From Desulfovibrio aminophilus DSM 12254 (GTDB lineage Bacteria > Desulfobacterota > Desulfovibrionia > Desulfovibrionales > Desulfovibrionaceae): a DNA stretch of 64,000 nt. The DNA lies in assembly GCF_000422565.1 (NCBI RefSeq), contig NZ_AUMA01000006.1, positions 186,001-250,000 on the forward strand. Direction: 5' to 3'. Made by a program: the position numbers and the translations under genes. Shown here piece by piece: positions 6,961 to 16,455 of the stretch (position 1 is its first letter; the number at the start of each line of letters is the position of its first letter). The notes under the pieces are model-generated. The model was not told where the DNA came from and made no database searches. It saw only the letters and a program-made list of their open reading frames with translations.

Positions 6961-7758
6961 TTAGGGCTTCCAGAACAACCAGACCAGCGGGGCCAGGGCC
7001 AGCCGATACCAGGCGAAGGGCCGCAGGGTGAAGCGCGAGAGCATGCCGATGAAGGTCTTCACCGCAGCCCAGGCCGAGATGAAGGATACGGCGAAGCCGA
7101 TGCCGAGAAAAAGCAGGTCTCCGGTATCAAGCAGCCGCCAGCTCTTGAGCAGATCGTAACCCACGGCCGCGCACATGACGGGCACGGCGGCCAAAAAGGA
7201 ATACTCGGCGGCCGTCTTGCGTTCCGCGCCCAGGATCATGGCCCCCATGATCGTGGCTCCGGCGCGGGAGAAGCCGGGCCAGAGGGCCAGGCACTGGAAC
7301 AGGCCGATGCCCAGGGCCAGGCCCGGGCCGATTTCGTCCAGGGCATAGGTTTTGGGCCGAGTGCGGCGCATCTCCACGGCCAGGATGAACAGGGCCCCGA
7401 CGAACAGGGCCAGGGCCACTGTCATGGGCCCGAACAGGTAGCGCTTGATGAGCCCGTGGGTCAGGAAGCCGAAGACCAGGGCGGGCAGGGTGGTCAGGAA
7501 CAGGAGCAGGATGCCGCGCCGACCGGAAAAGCGGCGCAGGGGATGGGGGCGGAGGAGGCCCCAGAAGCGGTCGCGGTAGAGCACGACCACGGCCAGGATG
7601 GCCCCGAGCTGGATGGCGATGTCGAACGTGTCGGCCTTGGGGCCGGTGAAGTCGAGCAGATGCCCGGCCAGGATGAGGTGCCCGGTGCTGGACACGGGCA
7701 GGAATTCCGTCAGGCCCTCCAGCAGACCCAGGATGACGGCGATGTACCAGGGCGCCAT
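6961..7758 (-). CDS. uppP: Undecaprenyl-diphosphate phosphatase
   Basis: This 265-residue multi-spanning membrane protein belongs to the BacA/UppP family, which recycles undecaprenyl pyrophosphate to the carrier lipid for peptidoglycan and polysaccharide export. Motif 1 is visible at the start as GLLEGLTEFLPVSSTGHLIL and motif 2 as WPGFSRAGATIMGAM. The start is ATG 7758, with AAGGAG 10 nt upstream; the longer frame to 7899 has no ribosome site and adds non-family sequence. Length and topology are normal for the family. It is transcribed towards the tRNA-Met gene. Confidence 0.95.
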   Translation of the reverse strand: MAPWYIAVILGLLEGLTEFLPVSSTGHLILAGHLLDFTGPKADTFDIAIQLGAILAVVVLYRDRFWGLLRPHPLRRFSGRRGILLLFLTTLPALVFGFLTHGLIKRYLFGPMTVALALFVGALFILAVEMRRTRPKTYALDEIGPGLALGIGLFQCLALWPGFSRAGATIMGAMILGAERKTAAEYSFLAAVPVMCAAVGYDLLKSWRLLDTGDLLFLGIGFAVSFISAWAAVKTFIGMLSRFTLRPFAWYRLALAPLVWLFWKP

Positions 7759-7891
7759 TGCTTCATGCTCCTTCAGCGGCCGTTGCCGCTGCCCCTGGCT
7801 ATAGGAAGGCGCTGGGATTGGCAAGTTGCCAGGGCCGGGAGGCTGGTGTATCTCCAGGACGTTCTCCGCGATCGCGGGGCAAGGAGCCGCA

Positions 7892-8092
7892 ATGACCACC
7901 GTGATGCCTCAAAGCGAACTGGCCAAGAAGGCCATTGCCTGGATCTGCGAACAGATGCGGGAGCGTCCCGAGGCCAAGCCCGCCCGGCTCATCGAGGAGG
8001 CCGGACAGCGCTTCAACCTCGGCCCCGCCGACGAAGACTTCCTGCACCGTTTCTTCAGGGAACATCCCAACCCCCGGCCGGACGCTTGCTGA
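7892..8092 (+). CDS. Small hypothetical protein upstream of lptF
   Basis: This 66-residue protein starts at the ATG at 7892, with an AAGGAG site. It is helical and charged (MTTVMPQSELAKKAIAWICE, later DEDFLHRFFREHPNP) with one Cys near each end and no membrane segment. Its stop codon overlaps the TTG start of lptF, so translation is probably coupled. I recognise no family. Position suggests the first gene of an lptF-lptG operon, perhaps only as a translational leader. Confidence 0.7.
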   Translation: MTTVMPQSELAKKAIAWICEQMRERPEAKPARLIEEAGQRFNLGPADEDFLHRFFREHPNPRPDAC

Positions 8093-9252
8093 AGCTGCTT
8101 CATCGTCACATTTTCAAGGAGCTGCTGGCGATCTTCGGCTTGGCCGTGGGCTGCCTGCTGGGCCTCATTCTCATCGGCCGCCTGCTGCAACTGCGCGAGA
8201 TGCTGTTGGGCCAGAGCCTGGGTGTGATCGATCTCGCGCTCATCTTCCTCTATCTCACGCCGTTCTTCCTGGTCCTGCTGCTGCCCATCGCATGTATGCT
8301 TTCGGTCTTCCTGACCTTTCTCCGCATGAGCACGGACAAGGAACTGACAGCGCTCAAGGCCGGAGGGGTGAGCCTGTATCAGCTGCTTCCCGCGCCCCTG
8401 GCCTTCGGCCTGGTCTGCGCCTGCCTGGGGCTGGTCTGTTCCTTCTGGGGCCTGTCCTGGGGCATGGACAACTTCCGGCGCACCCTGGTGGACTTCGTGC
8501 AGACCCGCACACGGCTGGCCCTGCAGGCGGGCACCTTCAACCGGGACTTCCTGGGCCTGACGTTCTATGCCCACCAAGTGGACAACGACACCGGACGACT
8601 CAAGTTCGTCTTCGTTCAGGACAAGACGCGCAAGGACGTGACCGTGGCCATCGTGGCCCCGGAGGCGACCATCCGCACCGAGCCCGACGAAGGCCGCCTG
8701 GCCGTTGATTTCAAGAACGGCCGCATCTTTCGCCGGGTGGGCCAACAGTTGGACATCCTGCATTTCGGGGCCTATTCCCTCCGTCTGCCCCTGGCCTCGC
8801 TGCTGACCGGCATGCGCACCGGCGACAGCAGACCCAGCGAGATGTCCTTCGCCAAGCTCCTGGCCCTGCGGGATGCGCCTCCAGACTCCCCCGAGGCCGT
8901 CCGCTTCCCGCGCAAGAAGGTGGTCGTCGAACTCCACAAGCGTCTGGCCCTGCCCCTGGCCTGCCTCGTGCTCGGCCTGTTCGCCCTGCCCACGGCCTGC
9001 GTGTTTCGGGGACTCAAGAGCCAGTACGGCCTCGTCCTTTCGTTGGGCCTGTTTCTGGTCTATTACTCCTTGTTTTCCCTGGGGGTGAGTCTGGCCGAGG
9101 CGGGCACCCTGCCTCCGGTCCTGGCGCTCTGGAGTCCCAACATCCTCTTTCTCGGCGTGGGCGGCGGCTTCCTTTGGCTGGCCCAGCATGAACGCGCCGG
9201 GCAGTTCGTGGAGCGTCTGGCCCACCTGCGGCTGCGCCGGAGGACCGCGTGA
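8086..9252 (+). CDS. lptF: LPS export ABC transporter permease LptF
   Basis: This 388-residue protein has the LptF/LptG (YjgP/YjgQ) architecture. Three transmembrane helices (to ~residue 120) are followed by a periplasmic jellyroll domain (about 150-260, starting TRLALQAGTFNRDFLGLTFY) and three C-terminal helices. The conserved early segment LTFLRMSTDKELTALKAGGV is present. With LptG and the ATPase LptB it extracts LPS from the inner membrane. No ATG fits; TTG 8086 overlaps the previous stop codon by 7 nt and is the best start, apparently by translational coupling. The last 4 nt overlap lptG (GTGA). Confidence 0.92.
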   Translation: MLKLLHRHIFKELLAIFGLAVGCLLGLILIGRLLQLREMLLGQSLGVIDLALIFLYLTPFFLVLLLPIACMLSVFLTFLRMSTDKELTALKAGGVSLYQLLPAPLAFGLVCACLGLVCSFWGLSWGMDNFRRTLVDFVQTRTRLALQAGTFNRDFLGLTFYAHQVDNDTGRLKFVFVQDKTRKDVTVAIVAPEATIRTEPDEGRLAVDFKNGRIFRRVGQQLDILHFGAYSLRLPLASLLTGMRTGDSRPSEMSFAKLLALRDAPPDSPEAVRFPRKKVVVELHKRLALPLACLVLGLFALPTACVFRGLKSQYGLVLSLGLFLVYYSLFSLGVSLAEAGTLPPVLALWSPNILFLGVGGGFLWLAQHERAGQFVERLAHLRLRRRTA

Positions 9253-10391
9253 CGGGCCGCGTCTTCGGAGTGCTGGGCCGCTATCTGGCGCGGCAGAACC
9301 TGTTTTTGATCCTCATGTGCCTCTGCGTGGGCACGGGCATTTATCTGCTCTCCGATCTCTTCGACCGGGTGGACGACTTCGTGTCCGCCGGTCTGGGCCT
9401 GGGTTCCATCCTGACCTATTTCGCGGTCAAGCTGCCGGTGATCCTCTCCCAGATCCTGCCCGCCGTGTTCCTGCTGGCCCTGGTGGTGCAGCTCGGCCTG
9501 CTCTCGCGCAGCCGGGAACTCATGGCCCTGCGGGCCGGGGGACTGTCGCCGTCATGGTTCACGCGTTTCTTCCTGATCTACGCCTTGGCCTGGAGCCTCG
9601 TGCAGTTCGGCTTCTCCCAGGTGCTGGGCGTGTACGGTGAACGCGAGGCCGGCCGGATATGGAAGGAGGACGTGCGCAAGAAGCAGATGGACAAGCTGAC
9701 CCTGAAGAACCTTTGGTTCCGGGACGGCGCGTACATCGTGGAAATGGACGAGGGCGTGGTGGCGCGAAATCAGGCCACCGGGGTCACCGTCTACGAGTTC
9801 GACACCGAGAGCCAGAAGCTCGTCCGCATCCTGTCGGCGCGCGCGGCCGAGGGCGGGAGCGGCGGCTGGAGTTTGAACGGGGTCACGATCCTGGACACGG
9901 CCAGCTTCCTGTCCTCCCAGGAGGACAGCCTGTCCCTGCCCCTGCATCAGGAATTGAAGGCCTTCGCGGCGGCGGATCAGAGCGAAAGCCAGACTCTGCT
10001 GCCCATCTGGCAGTTGTCCAAGACCATCGACGAACTGCGCGAGTCCGGTTCCAATGTGGAGCGTCTGCGCACGGCCTGGCACAGTCGCTTTTCCTACGCC
10101 TTCTCCATAGCGATCATGGCCTTGCTGGCCCTGGCCCTGACCAGCTGGTCCGAGAATCTCTACCTCAATCTCGGCCTGTCGCTGAGTCTGGTCTTCGTTC
10201 AGTATGGAATGCACGCCGTGGGCGTCACGGCTGGCGACAAGGGCCTTCTGCCGCCGTTCATCGCGGCCTGGCTCGGCAACATTCTCTTCGGCTTGGCGGC
10301 TGGAGGTCGTCTGCTTTGGATTTCCTGTCCCCGCCTGGAGAAAGAGGTCAAGGCTCGGCTGGAGCCGTGGTTGCGCCGCCTGCGACGTTGA
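9249..10391 (+). CDS. lptG: LPS export ABC transporter permease LptG
   Basis: This 380-residue partner of LptF has the same layout: membrane helices at about 15-40, 60-85 and 100-125, a periplasmic beta domain (about 140-270) and three final helices. The family segment [15 protein letters not shown] is clear near residue 90. It starts with GTG 9249 inside the lptF stop codon. The 3' end converges on engB and the two coding regions overlap by 44 nt (10348-10391). It functions in the inner membrane as half of the LptB2FG extractor. Confidence 0.93.
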   Translation: MTGRVFGVLGRYLARQNLFLILMCLCVGTGIYLLSDLFDRVDDFVSAGLGLGSILTYFAVKLPVILSQILPAVFLLALVVQLGLLSRSRELMALRAGGLSPSWFTRFFLIYALAWSLVQFGFSQVLGVYGEREAGRIWKEDVRKKQMDKLTLKNLWFRDGAYIVEMDEGVVARNQATGVTVYEFDTESQKLVRILSARAAEGGSGGWSLNGVTILDTASFLSSQEDSLSLPLHQELKAFAAADQSESQTLLPIWQLSKTIDELRESGSNVERLRTAWHSRFSYAFSIAIMALLALALTSWSENLYLNLGLSLSLVFVQYGMHAVGVTAGDKGLLPPFIAAWLGNILFGLAAGGRLLWISCPRLEKEVKARLEPWLRRLRR

Positions 10392-10962
10392 TCAGGGCGT
10401 CCAGCCGCCGCCAAAGGGCCTCGCGGCCCAGGCCTGTCTTGGCTGAGAATACCAGGGGCGTTTCTCCACCGCCAAGCAGGTCGCCCCACTGGCGTTGGCG
10501 CTGGGAGCGTTCTTTCTGGGAGCACTTGTCGGCTTTGGTCAGCACGGCCGTGATGGGCAGGCGCAGATGCTGGAGGTAGCTCGTGAGGGTCAGGTCGTTC
10601 TGCTGCGGGTCCAGGCGGCAGTCCAGGAGCACGGCCACGCCGCGCAGCAGGCGGTTGTCGCGCAGATAGAGGCCGATGAGTTCGGCCCACTTGTCGCGCT
10701 CGGCCTTGGAGCAACGGGCGTAGCCGTACCCGGGCAGGTCCACCAGGCAGTAGCCCTGGGGGGCGACCTCGTAGTAGTTCAGGCTGCGCGTCTTGCCCGG
10801 GGTGGCGCTGGTCTTGGCCAACTGGCGGCGTCCGGCCAGACAGTTGATCAGTGAGGACTTGCCCACGTTGGAGCGTCCGGCCAGGGCCACCTGGGGCAAT
10901 TCCACGCCGCCCATCTGGTCGGCCAGGAAGGCGGTTTTGACTATCGTGAGGGTTCGGTTCAT
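10348..10962 (-). CDS. engB: Ribosome biogenesis GTPase EngB (YsxC/YihA)
   Basis: This 204-residue single-G-domain GTPase starts at the ATG at 10962. Motifs are G1 [10 protein letters not shown]3 DLPGYGYA and G4 TKADK. The SRSNVGKS-type loop and [10 protein letters not shown] are specific for the EngB family, which acts in late assembly of the large ribosomal subunit. The ATG lacks a strong ribosome site; upstream in-frame codons to 11088 add unrelated sequence. The C-terminal 14 codons are antisense to the end of lptG. Confidence 0.93.
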   Translation of the reverse strand: MNRTLTIVKTAFLADQMGGVELPQVALAGRSNVGKSSLINCLAGRRQLAKTSATPGKTRSLNYYEVAPQGYCLVDLPGYGYARCSKAERDKWAELIGLYLRDNRLLRGVAVLLDCRLDPQQNDLTLTSYLQHLRLPITAVLTKADKCSQKERSQRQRQWGDLLGGGETPLVFSAKTGLGREALWRRLDALINVAGGATTAPAEP

Positions 10963-11044
10963 AAGGAGTAGGGCGGCGGGCGGACCGGCCGACGTCTGGA
11001 ATGTGGCGTGAAACGGCCGTTGCGTCAAGCGCGGCGGAGGATCA

Positions 11045-11515
11045 ATGGCCAAGAAGAAATTGCGCATCCTGGTGGTCAACGGACCCAACCTCGGGCACCT
11101 GGGGGTCCGTCAGCCGGAAATTTACGGCTCGGAAGGCATGGACGCCGTTCCCGGCATTGTCCGCGACCTGTTGGGCAAGGAAGCGGACGATGTCGTCCTG
11201 GACTACTTTCAGTCCAATTTCGAGGGCGGGATCGTGGACCGTCTGACCAAGGCCTGGGAGGACAAGGTGGACGGGCTGGTGATCAACGCCGGAGCCTACA
11301 CCCATACGAGCTTGGCCCTGGGCGATTGTCTGGCCTGGATCGGGATTCCCTGCGTGGAGGTGCATCTTTCCAACCTGTCCGCGCGCACGGACGAACCGTT
11401 GCGCCAGCGAAGCTTTGTCGGGCGGCACTCCATCGGAGTCATTGCCGGTTTCGGCATTCTCGGTTATGGGATGGCGGTCCAGGCGCTCTGTCTGCGCCTG
11501 CGTGGAAAAGGCTGA
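11045..11515 (+). CDS. aroQ: Type II 3-dehydroquinate dehydratase
   Basis: This 156-residue protein matches AroQ, which makes 3-dehydroshikimate in the shikimate pathway as a dodecamer. It has the family marks [18 protein letters not shown] (catalytic Tyr loop), [23 protein letters not shown] and VEVHLSN. The usual GPNLNLLG is GPNLGHLG here, a mild variation. GGAGG precedes the ATG at 11045. It lies 45 nt upstream of efp on the same strand, so co-transcription is likely. Confidence 0.92.
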   Translation: MAKKKLRILVVNGPNLGHLGVRQPEIYGSEGMDAVPGIVRDLLGKEADDVVLDYFQSNFEGGIVDRLTKAWEDKVDGLVINAGAYTHTSLALGDCLAWIGIPCVEVHLSNLSARTDEPLRQRSFVGRHSIGVIAGFGILGYGMAVQALCLRLRGKG

Positions 11516-11560
11516 CACCCCGGGCTGGTCCGGGACTTCAACCCCAAAGGTGAACCGAGA

Positions 11561-12118
11561 ATGTATTCGACCACGGACTTCCGTCGCGGTCTGAAGATCG
11601 AGATCGACGGCAAACCCTACGAAATCATCGAGTCCGAACACTTCAAGCCGGGCAAGGGCGGCGCGATGGTGCGCACCAAGATGCGCAACATGCTCACCGG
11701 CCGCGTGGAGGACAAGACCTTCCGTTCCGGCGAGAAGGTGGGCCGGGCCGACATGGCCACCCAGGAGATGCAGTATCTCTACCGGGATGGACAGGACTAT
11801 GTGTTCATGGACCTTGAATCCTTCGAACAGGTGCACGTCTCTTCCACCACGGTCGGGGAGAACGGCGGCTACGTGAAGGAAGGCGACAAGGTTCAGGTGC
11901 TTCTCTACAACGGGGCGTTCATGGAATTGCAGGTTCCCGCCTCGGTGATCCTCAAGGTGGTCGAGACCGAGCCTGGGCTCCAGGGCGACCGCGTGAGCGG
12001 CGCCACCAAGTCCGCCAAGCTGGAAACGGGCATTTCGGTCAACGTGCCGCTGTTCGTGAACACGGGCGACACCATCAAGGTCGACACCCGCAGCGGCGAA
12101 TACATCAGCCGGGCCTAG
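11561..12118 (+). CDS. efp: Elongation factor P
   Basis: This 185-residue protein has the EF-P length and three beta-barrel domains. It begins [20 protein letters not shown], followed by the loop HFKPGKGGA with Lys32 at the tip. This is the residue that in lysine-type EF-Ps is modified and reaches the peptidyl transferase centre to relieve stalling at polyproline. The C-terminal signature [17 protein letters not shown] is intact. Co-transcription with aroQ is likely, and a hairpin follows the gene. Confidence 0.97.
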   Translation: MYSTTDFRRGLKIEIDGKPYEIIESEHFKPGKGGAMVRTKMRNMLTGRVEDKTFRSGEKVGRADMATQEMQYLYRDGQDYVFMDLESFEQVHVSSTTVGENGGYVKEGDKVQVLLYNGAFMELQVPASVILKVVETEPGLQGDRVSGATKSAKLETGISVNVPLFVNTGDTIKVDTRSGEYISRA

Positions 12119-12147
12119 CCCGGCGCGTCAGACGAAAACCGGAGCGC

Positions 12148-12199
12148 GAGCCCGGCGCGTGAAGAGGTCGCGGGGCCCTCGGGCTCACGCGGCCTTTTT
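12148..12199 (+). terminator. Probable terminator after efp
   Basis: GCGTGA and TCACGC pair around an internal GC-rich hairpin, and a run of six T residues follows at about 12194. It lies about 30 nt after the efp stop codon and just before the ftsK ribosome site. Confidence 0.6.
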
Positions 12200-12226
12200 T
12201 CGTCCGCGCAAGGAGATACTCAAGGC

Positions 12227-14446
12227 ATGAATGTGAGACGGGAACTCGTGGGCTTGGCCTATCTTTTTCTGGCCGCCTTCCTGTTTCTCGCCGTGTTTTC
12301 GTTCGACCCCGGCGACCCGACTTTCAACCAGGCCGTCTCCCGGGGCTGGAAGATCAGGAACCTGGCCGGGGCCGCCGGATCCTATTTCGTGGGCCTGCTC
12401 ATCGATCTCTTCGGGCGGGGAGCCCTGATCTGTCCCTTCTACTTCCTTTATCTGGGGCTGTGTCGCTTCATGGGCGGTCTGCGCATGGCGTGGTGGCGAT
12501 GGGCCGGGTTCTTTTGCCTCTGGCTCTGTCTCATGGCCTGGTCGCACCATCCCTGGTTCTTCGATCCTCACGCCCCGGGAACCGGGATCAGCGGCGGTGG
12601 TTTCGTGGGCGGCATCCTCATCCGCTGGACCAGCTCCTACCTCCGTCCGGCGGGCTCTTTCCTGTTTTGGCTCTTCGTCAGTTTGGCAGGCCTTCAATTG
12701 CTGTTGGGCCTGTCCTGGGAGGTTATGGGCAAACGGCTTCGGTCCCTGGCCGCCGACAGGCTGGCCCGGCGGCGTGAGCGCCGTGAGCGCGAGGCCAAAC
12801 GTAATGCCGTGCGCCTGACGCGCAAGGCCGAGCCGCGTCCGACGCCGGAACCCGCGCCGGAGGCCGAGGGGGAGGATGAGCCCGAGCCATTGCCCCTATT
12901 GGAAGAGGTGGAGGATGAATCCATTCTGCGGCCCTTCGATTTCGAGCCCCAGCCGAAACCCAAACCCGCCAAACCCTCCCGGCCGAAGCCCGCGAAGAGC
13001 GGGGCGGTCGCCTTTCCGGGGCTCGATCTTCTGGCCGTGCCTCCCAAGGTTCAGGAGGGCGCCGATCCCAAGCTGCTTCAGGTCCAGGCCAAGCAGCTTG
13101 CCGAGTGCCTGGGGAATTTCAATGTCCAGGGCGAGATCCAGCAGGTTGTGCCCGGTCCCGTGGTCACCATGTTCGAGTACAAGCCGGCTCCGGGCGTGAA
13201 GATCAGCCGCATCGCCTCGCTTTCGGACGACATCGCCCTGGCCCTCAAGGCCACGGCCGTGCGCATCGAGGCTCCCATTCCGGGCAAGGATTCGGTGGGC
13301 GTGGAGATTCCCAATCCCAAACGGCAGACCGTATACCTGCGGGAAATTTTGGAGTCGCCGGCCTTCCGCGACGCCTCCTCATCCCTGACCATCGCCCTGG
13401 GCAAGGACATCCAGGGCCAGCCCCAGGTGGCCGACCTGGCCAAGATGCCGCATCTGCTGGTGGCCGGAGCCACCGGCGCGGGCAAGAGCGTCTGCCTCAA
13501 CGGCATCCTGCTCTCCATCCTGTACAAGGCCACGCCCGAGCAGGTTCGTTTTCTTCTGGTGGACCCCAAGCGCATCGAGTTGGCGCTCTATGCCGACATG
13601 CCCCACCTCGTGCATCCGGTGGTTACGGACATGGCCCTGGCCAAGAGCGCCCTGGAGTGGGCCACCTTCGAGATGGACCGGCGCTACGAGTGCATGGCCC
13701 GCCTGGGGGTGCGCAACATCGAGGGCTACAACCAGAAGCTCGGGGACATGGGCGATTCCCGGCCCGAGGACTTGGCTGATCTCGCGGCCATGCCCTATCT
13801 CGTGATCATCATCGATGAGCTGGCGGACCTGATGATGACCGCGGCCAAGGACGTGGAGATGAGCATCGTGCGTCTGGCCCAGCTGGCCCGCGCGGCGGGC
13901 ATCCATATGATCGTGGCCACGCAGCGGCCCAGCGTGGACGTGGTCACCGGTCTGATCAAGGCCAACTTTCCCACGCGCATCTCCTTCCAGGTGACCTCCA
14001 AGCACGACTCGCGGACCATCCTGGACACCGTGGGTTCGGAACGGCTGCTGGGGCGCGGCGACATGCTCTTCAAGCCCAGCGGCTCCAAGCTCAAGCGCAT
14101 GCACGGGGCCTTCGTGGACGAGGCCGAGTGTCAGGCGGTGGTGGATTTCTGGAAGGAAAACTGCCCCAAGGCCGAGTTCGCGGTGGACTTCGCGGACTGG
14201 AAGAAGGAGGCGGGAGTGGAAGGCGAGAACGGGGATGGCGGCGACAACGGCATGGCCGACGACCCGCACTATCAGGAGGCCAGGGAGTTCGTCATCTCCC
14301 AGGGCAAGGCTTCCATCTCGCTCATCCAGCGCCGTTTCCGCATCGGCTTCAACCGCGCGGCCCGTTTCATCGAGCAGATGGAACGCGAGGGTCTGCTCGG
14401 CCCCCAGGACGGAGCCAAGCCCCGGGCCGTGATCCGCAAGGATTAG
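12227..14446 (+). CDS. ftsK: DNA translocase FtsK/SpoIIIE
   Basis: This 739-residue protein has four or so N-terminal membrane helices (to ~residue 180). A short charged Pro-rich linker (about 190-260) follows, then the alpha/beta motor with Walker A GATGAGKSV near 414 and Walker B LVIIIDELADLMM. RLAQLARAAGIHMIVATQRP is family-specific. The C-terminal gamma winged helix (ISLIQRRFRIGFNRAARFIE) reads KOPS-type polar sequences. It pumps DNA at the septum and activates XerCD at dif; an xerD gene lies 20 kb away. An AAGGAG site precedes the ATG. The stop overlaps the convergent gene by 4 nt. Confidence 0.96.
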   Translation: MNVRRELVGLAYLFLAAFLFLAVFSFDPGDPTFNQAVSRGWKIRNLAGAAGSYFVGLLIDLFGRGALICPFYFLYLGLCRFMGGLRMAWWRWAGFFCLWLCLMAWSHHPWFFDPHAPGTGISGGGFVGGILIRWTSSYLRPAGSFLFWLFVSLAGLQLLLGLSWEVMGKRLRSLAADRLARRRERREREAKRNAVRLTRKAEPRPTPEPAPEAEGEDEPEPLPLLEEVEDESILRPFDFEPQPKPKPAKPSRPKPAKSGAVAFPGLDLLAVPPKVQEGADPKLLQVQAKQLAECLGNFNVQGEIQQVVPGPVVTMFEYKPAPGVKISRIASLSDDIALALKATAVRIEAPIPGKDSVGVEIPNPKRQTVYLREILESPAFRDASSSLTIALGKDIQGQPQVADLAKMPHLLVAGATGAGKSVCLNGILLSILYKATPEQVRFLLVDPKRIELALYADMPHLVHPVVTDMALAKSALEWATFEMDRRYECMARLGVRNIEGYNQKLGDMGDSRPEDLADLAAMPYLVIIIDELADLMMTAAKDVEMSIVRLAQLARAAGIHMIVATQRPSVDVVTGLIKANFPTRISFQVTSKHDSRTILDTVGSERLLGRGDMLFKPSGSKLKRMHGAFVDEAECQAVVDFWKENCPKAEFAVDFADWKKEAGVEGENGDGGDNGMADDPHYQEAREFVISQGKASISLIQRRFRIGFNRAARFIEQMEREGLLGPQDGAKPRAVIRKD

Positions 14447-14916
14447 TCCTTCCAGACGAAACGGAAACGGCAGGCCGGGTGTCCGGCCGCTATGGTCTCT
14501 TTCCGCTCCAGCGACAACCTGGGCGAATAGCCCTCGATGAAACCGTAATCCCGGCAGCAGGACACCGCGTCGGTCATGGCGGGGCCGAGCCCCAAGGCCC
14601 GGTAGGCGGCCACGTATTCGCAACGGGTGATCGAGAAGGTCAGTTCTCCGCCGGTCAGGCGCACGTCTTCGATGTCCAGGGCGTTGCCCTCGCGCCAGCG
14701 CTCCAGTATGCTTTGAAAGTGGGCCAGGGAGGGGCCGCCGGGAGCCGTGCGGGCGAAAGCCGCGCCGGCGTCGCGGGCGGCTGCCTGGGAGGCGCGGCGC
14801 AGGAGGGCCAAGGCTCGGTCCTCCCCCAGCTCCGAAGCCAGCTCGGCGCGCATCCGGTCCATGATTTCGGCTTCGATCGTGCGGCGTTCCAATTGTGACG
14901 GCATGGGGGCGTTCAT
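14443..14916 (-). CDS. L-2-amino-thiazoline-4-carboxylate hydrolase-like protein
   Basis: This 157-residue protein resembles the ATC hydrolase-like family: an N-terminal helical region, the central FSITRCEYVAAYRALG, and a C-terminal part with CCRDYGFIEGY and HPACRFRFVWKD. The Cys residues in these conserved positions (RCEY, SCCRDY, ACRF) are typical. Known members open the thiazoline ring en route to L-cysteine, but many homologues in anaerobes have no tested substrate. The ATG at 14916 has an AAGGAGT site. It is divergent from lolA and ends inside the ftsK stop codon. Confidence 0.75.
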   Translation of the reverse strand: MNAPMPSQLERRTIEAEIMDRMRAELASELGEDRALALLRRASQAAARDAGAAFARTAPGGPSLAHFQSILERWREGNALDIEDVRLTGGELTFSITRCEYVAAYRALGLGPAMTDAVSCCRDYGFIEGYSPRLSLERKETIAAGHPACRFRFVWKD

Positions 14917-14985
14917 GGGTACTCCTTGCCTTCAAGGCGACTTGGGTGTACCTCATGCCTCCTGAATTGAAAAGGAGTCCTGTCT

Positions 14986-15624
14986 ATGAAAACGTTCCGC
15001 GTCATCGCCTGCGCCGCCCTGGTTCTGCTCTGGACCGGCGCGGCCCTGGCTCAGGATCTGCCGGACAAGGTTCAGAAACGCTATGAGGCGCTGAAGTCCT
15101 TTCAGGCCGACTTCGACCAGGAACTGACCAACGCCGCCACCCGCGAGGTGGAGAAGCGCACCGGCGTCATGGGCTTCCAGAATCCCGGCCTGGTCCGTTG
15201 GGAGACCCTCACCCCGGAGAAGCAACTGCTCGTGGTCGGCAAGGAATCCGTCTGGGACTATATCGAGAGCGAGGGACAGGCCATTCATTATCGTTCGGAT
15301 CAGGCCTTCACCTCCAAGACCATGATTCGTTTCCTTTCCGGCCAGGCGAACCTCAAGGAAGACTTCAAGGTCGTCATGCAGGGTCAGGATCTGGAACTGA
15401 ACAAGGTCAAGCTCATTCCCAAGGAGCCCGAGCCGGGCTTGGTTCTGGCCTATCTCTGGGTGGATGACGAAGGTACCGTGAAGCGGGTCTTCATCGTGGA
15501 CTTCTACGGCAACGGCAACCTCGTGGCCCTGAAGAATTTCCAGCAGGGCTACAAGCATCCGGCCGACGCCTTCAGTTTCACGCCGCCCAAGGGCGTGACC
15601 ATCCTGGACAACACCAAGCAGTAA
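14986..15624 (+). CDS. lolA: Outer-membrane lipoprotein carrier protein LolA
   Basis: This 212-residue periplasmic protein has a cleavable signal peptide ending ALA-Q (residue 22/23). A LolA fold follows: YEALKSFQADFDQELTNAA, then GVMGFQNPGLVRWETL and later AYLWVDDEGTVKRVFIVDF. LolA shuttles lipoproteins from LolCDE to the outer membrane, fitting the lipoprotein genes elsewhere in the window. AAAAGGAG precedes the ATG at 14986. A strong bidirectional terminator follows, so it is likely monocistronic. Confidence 0.9.
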   Translation: MKTFRVIACAALVLLWTGAALAQDLPDKVQKRYEALKSFQADFDQELTNAATREVEKRTGVMGFQNPGLVRWETLTPEKQLLVVGKESVWDYIESEGQAIHYRSDQAFTSKTMIRFLSGQANLKEDFKVVMQGQDLELNKVKLIPKEPEPGLVLAYLWVDDEGTVKRVFIVDFYGNGNLVALKNFQQGYKHPADAFSFTPPKGVTILDNTKQ

Positions 15625-15625
15625 G

Positions 15626-15660
15626 AACAAAACGGCCCGGGTTTCCCGGGCCATTTTGTT
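15626..15660. terminator. Bidirectional terminator between lolA and rluB
   Basis: AACAAAA-c-GGCCCGGG pairs with CCCGGGCC-a-TTTTGTT around a TTT loop, giving a GC core flanked by A/T arms that work on both strands. It occupies the whole gap between the convergent genes. Confidence 0.93.
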
Positions 15661-16416
15661 TCAGAGCAGTCCAACGGCCCGCCGCAGGGCCGTTTCCTCT
15701 TCCTCGCTCAACTTCCGCCATGTTCCCGGCTTGAGGTCGCCGAGGCGCACCGGGCCCTGGGCCACGCGGGTCAGTTGCAGCACGGACAGTCCCAAGTCGC
15801 GGCACATGCGCCGGATCTGCCGGTTCACGCCCTGGATCAGGGTCATCTCCAGCAGGGTTTCGCCCCGGGTCTCGGACAATACGCGTGTTTCCACCGGAGC
15901 CAGGCGTTCGCCTTCCTCCAGGGTCATGCCTCCGCGCATGATGCCCAGGGCCCGGGTCGGAATCTGACCAGACACCCGCACGTGGTAGGTCTTGTGCACG
16001 TGGTGACGGGGATGGGTCAGGCGGTTGCAGAGTTCGCCGTCCGTGGTCAGCAGGAGCAGGCCCTCGGAGAGAAAATCCAGGCGTCCCACCGGAAAGGGCC
16101 GTTGCGCGCGGATGTCCGGCGGCAGGAAATCCAGAACCGTGCGGCGACCCTGGGGGTCGCGCACCGTGGTAACTACTTGTACGGGTTTGTGCAGGGCCAG
16201 GGTCAGCGGCGTGTCGGCTTGAGGCAGGGCCACGGGACGGCCATGCACGGTCACGACGTCGCGTTCCGGGTCCACGCGGGCCCCGGCCTCGGCCACGGGT
16301 GCTCCGTTGACGGTCACGGCTCCGGCCAGGATGAGCTCGTCCGCGCCCCGGCGCGAGGCGACCCCGCACTGGGCCAGAAATTTGTTCAAACGAATGGCGT
16401 TCTCGCCTGGGGCCAT
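15661..16416 (-). CDS. rluB: 23S rRNA pseudouridine synthase, RluB/RsuA family
   Basis: This 251-residue protein has an N-terminal S4 RNA-binding domain (RLNKFLAQCGVASRRGADEL, residues 9-28) and an RsuA-type catalytic domain. The catalytic Asp114 lies in GRLDFLSEGLLLLT, and GVNRQIRRMC and RVAQGPVRLGDL are also conserved. The family isomerises single uridines in rRNA; the RluB/RluE/RluF/RsuA choice is by overall resemblance, with U2605 of 23S RNA the likely target. It is followed on the same strand, after the shared terminator, by no further gene; yedF lies 39 nt upstream. Confidence 0.9.
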   Translation of the reverse strand: MAPGENAIRLNKFLAQCGVASRRGADELILAGAVTVNGAPVAEAGARVDPERDVVTVHGRPVALPQADTPLTLALHKPVQVVTTVRDPQGRRTVLDFLPPDIRAQRPFPVGRLDFLSEGLLLLTTDGELCNRLTHPRHHVHKTYHVRVSGQIPTRALGIMRGGMTLEEGERLAPVETRVLSETRGETLLEMTLIQGVNRQIRRMCRDLGLSVLQLTRVAQGPVRLGDLKPGTWRKLSEEEETALRRAVGLL

Positions 16417-16455
16417 GCCTTCTCCCGCGCGGAATTCGCCGCGACGGGTGCAGTC

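Noticed and set aside
6877-8085. Long plus-strand open frame leading into lptF
   Set aside because: It runs antisense to tRNA-Met-side sequence and uppP, is rich in Gln/Gly/Glu shadow composition and has no ribosome site. Only the part from TTG 8086 is LptF.
13379-14956. 525-residue minus-strand open frame across ftsK
   Set aside because: It is the antisense shadow of ftsK and the ATC hydrolase gene in GC-rich sequence; the His/Gly/Val-rich composition is typical of a shadow.
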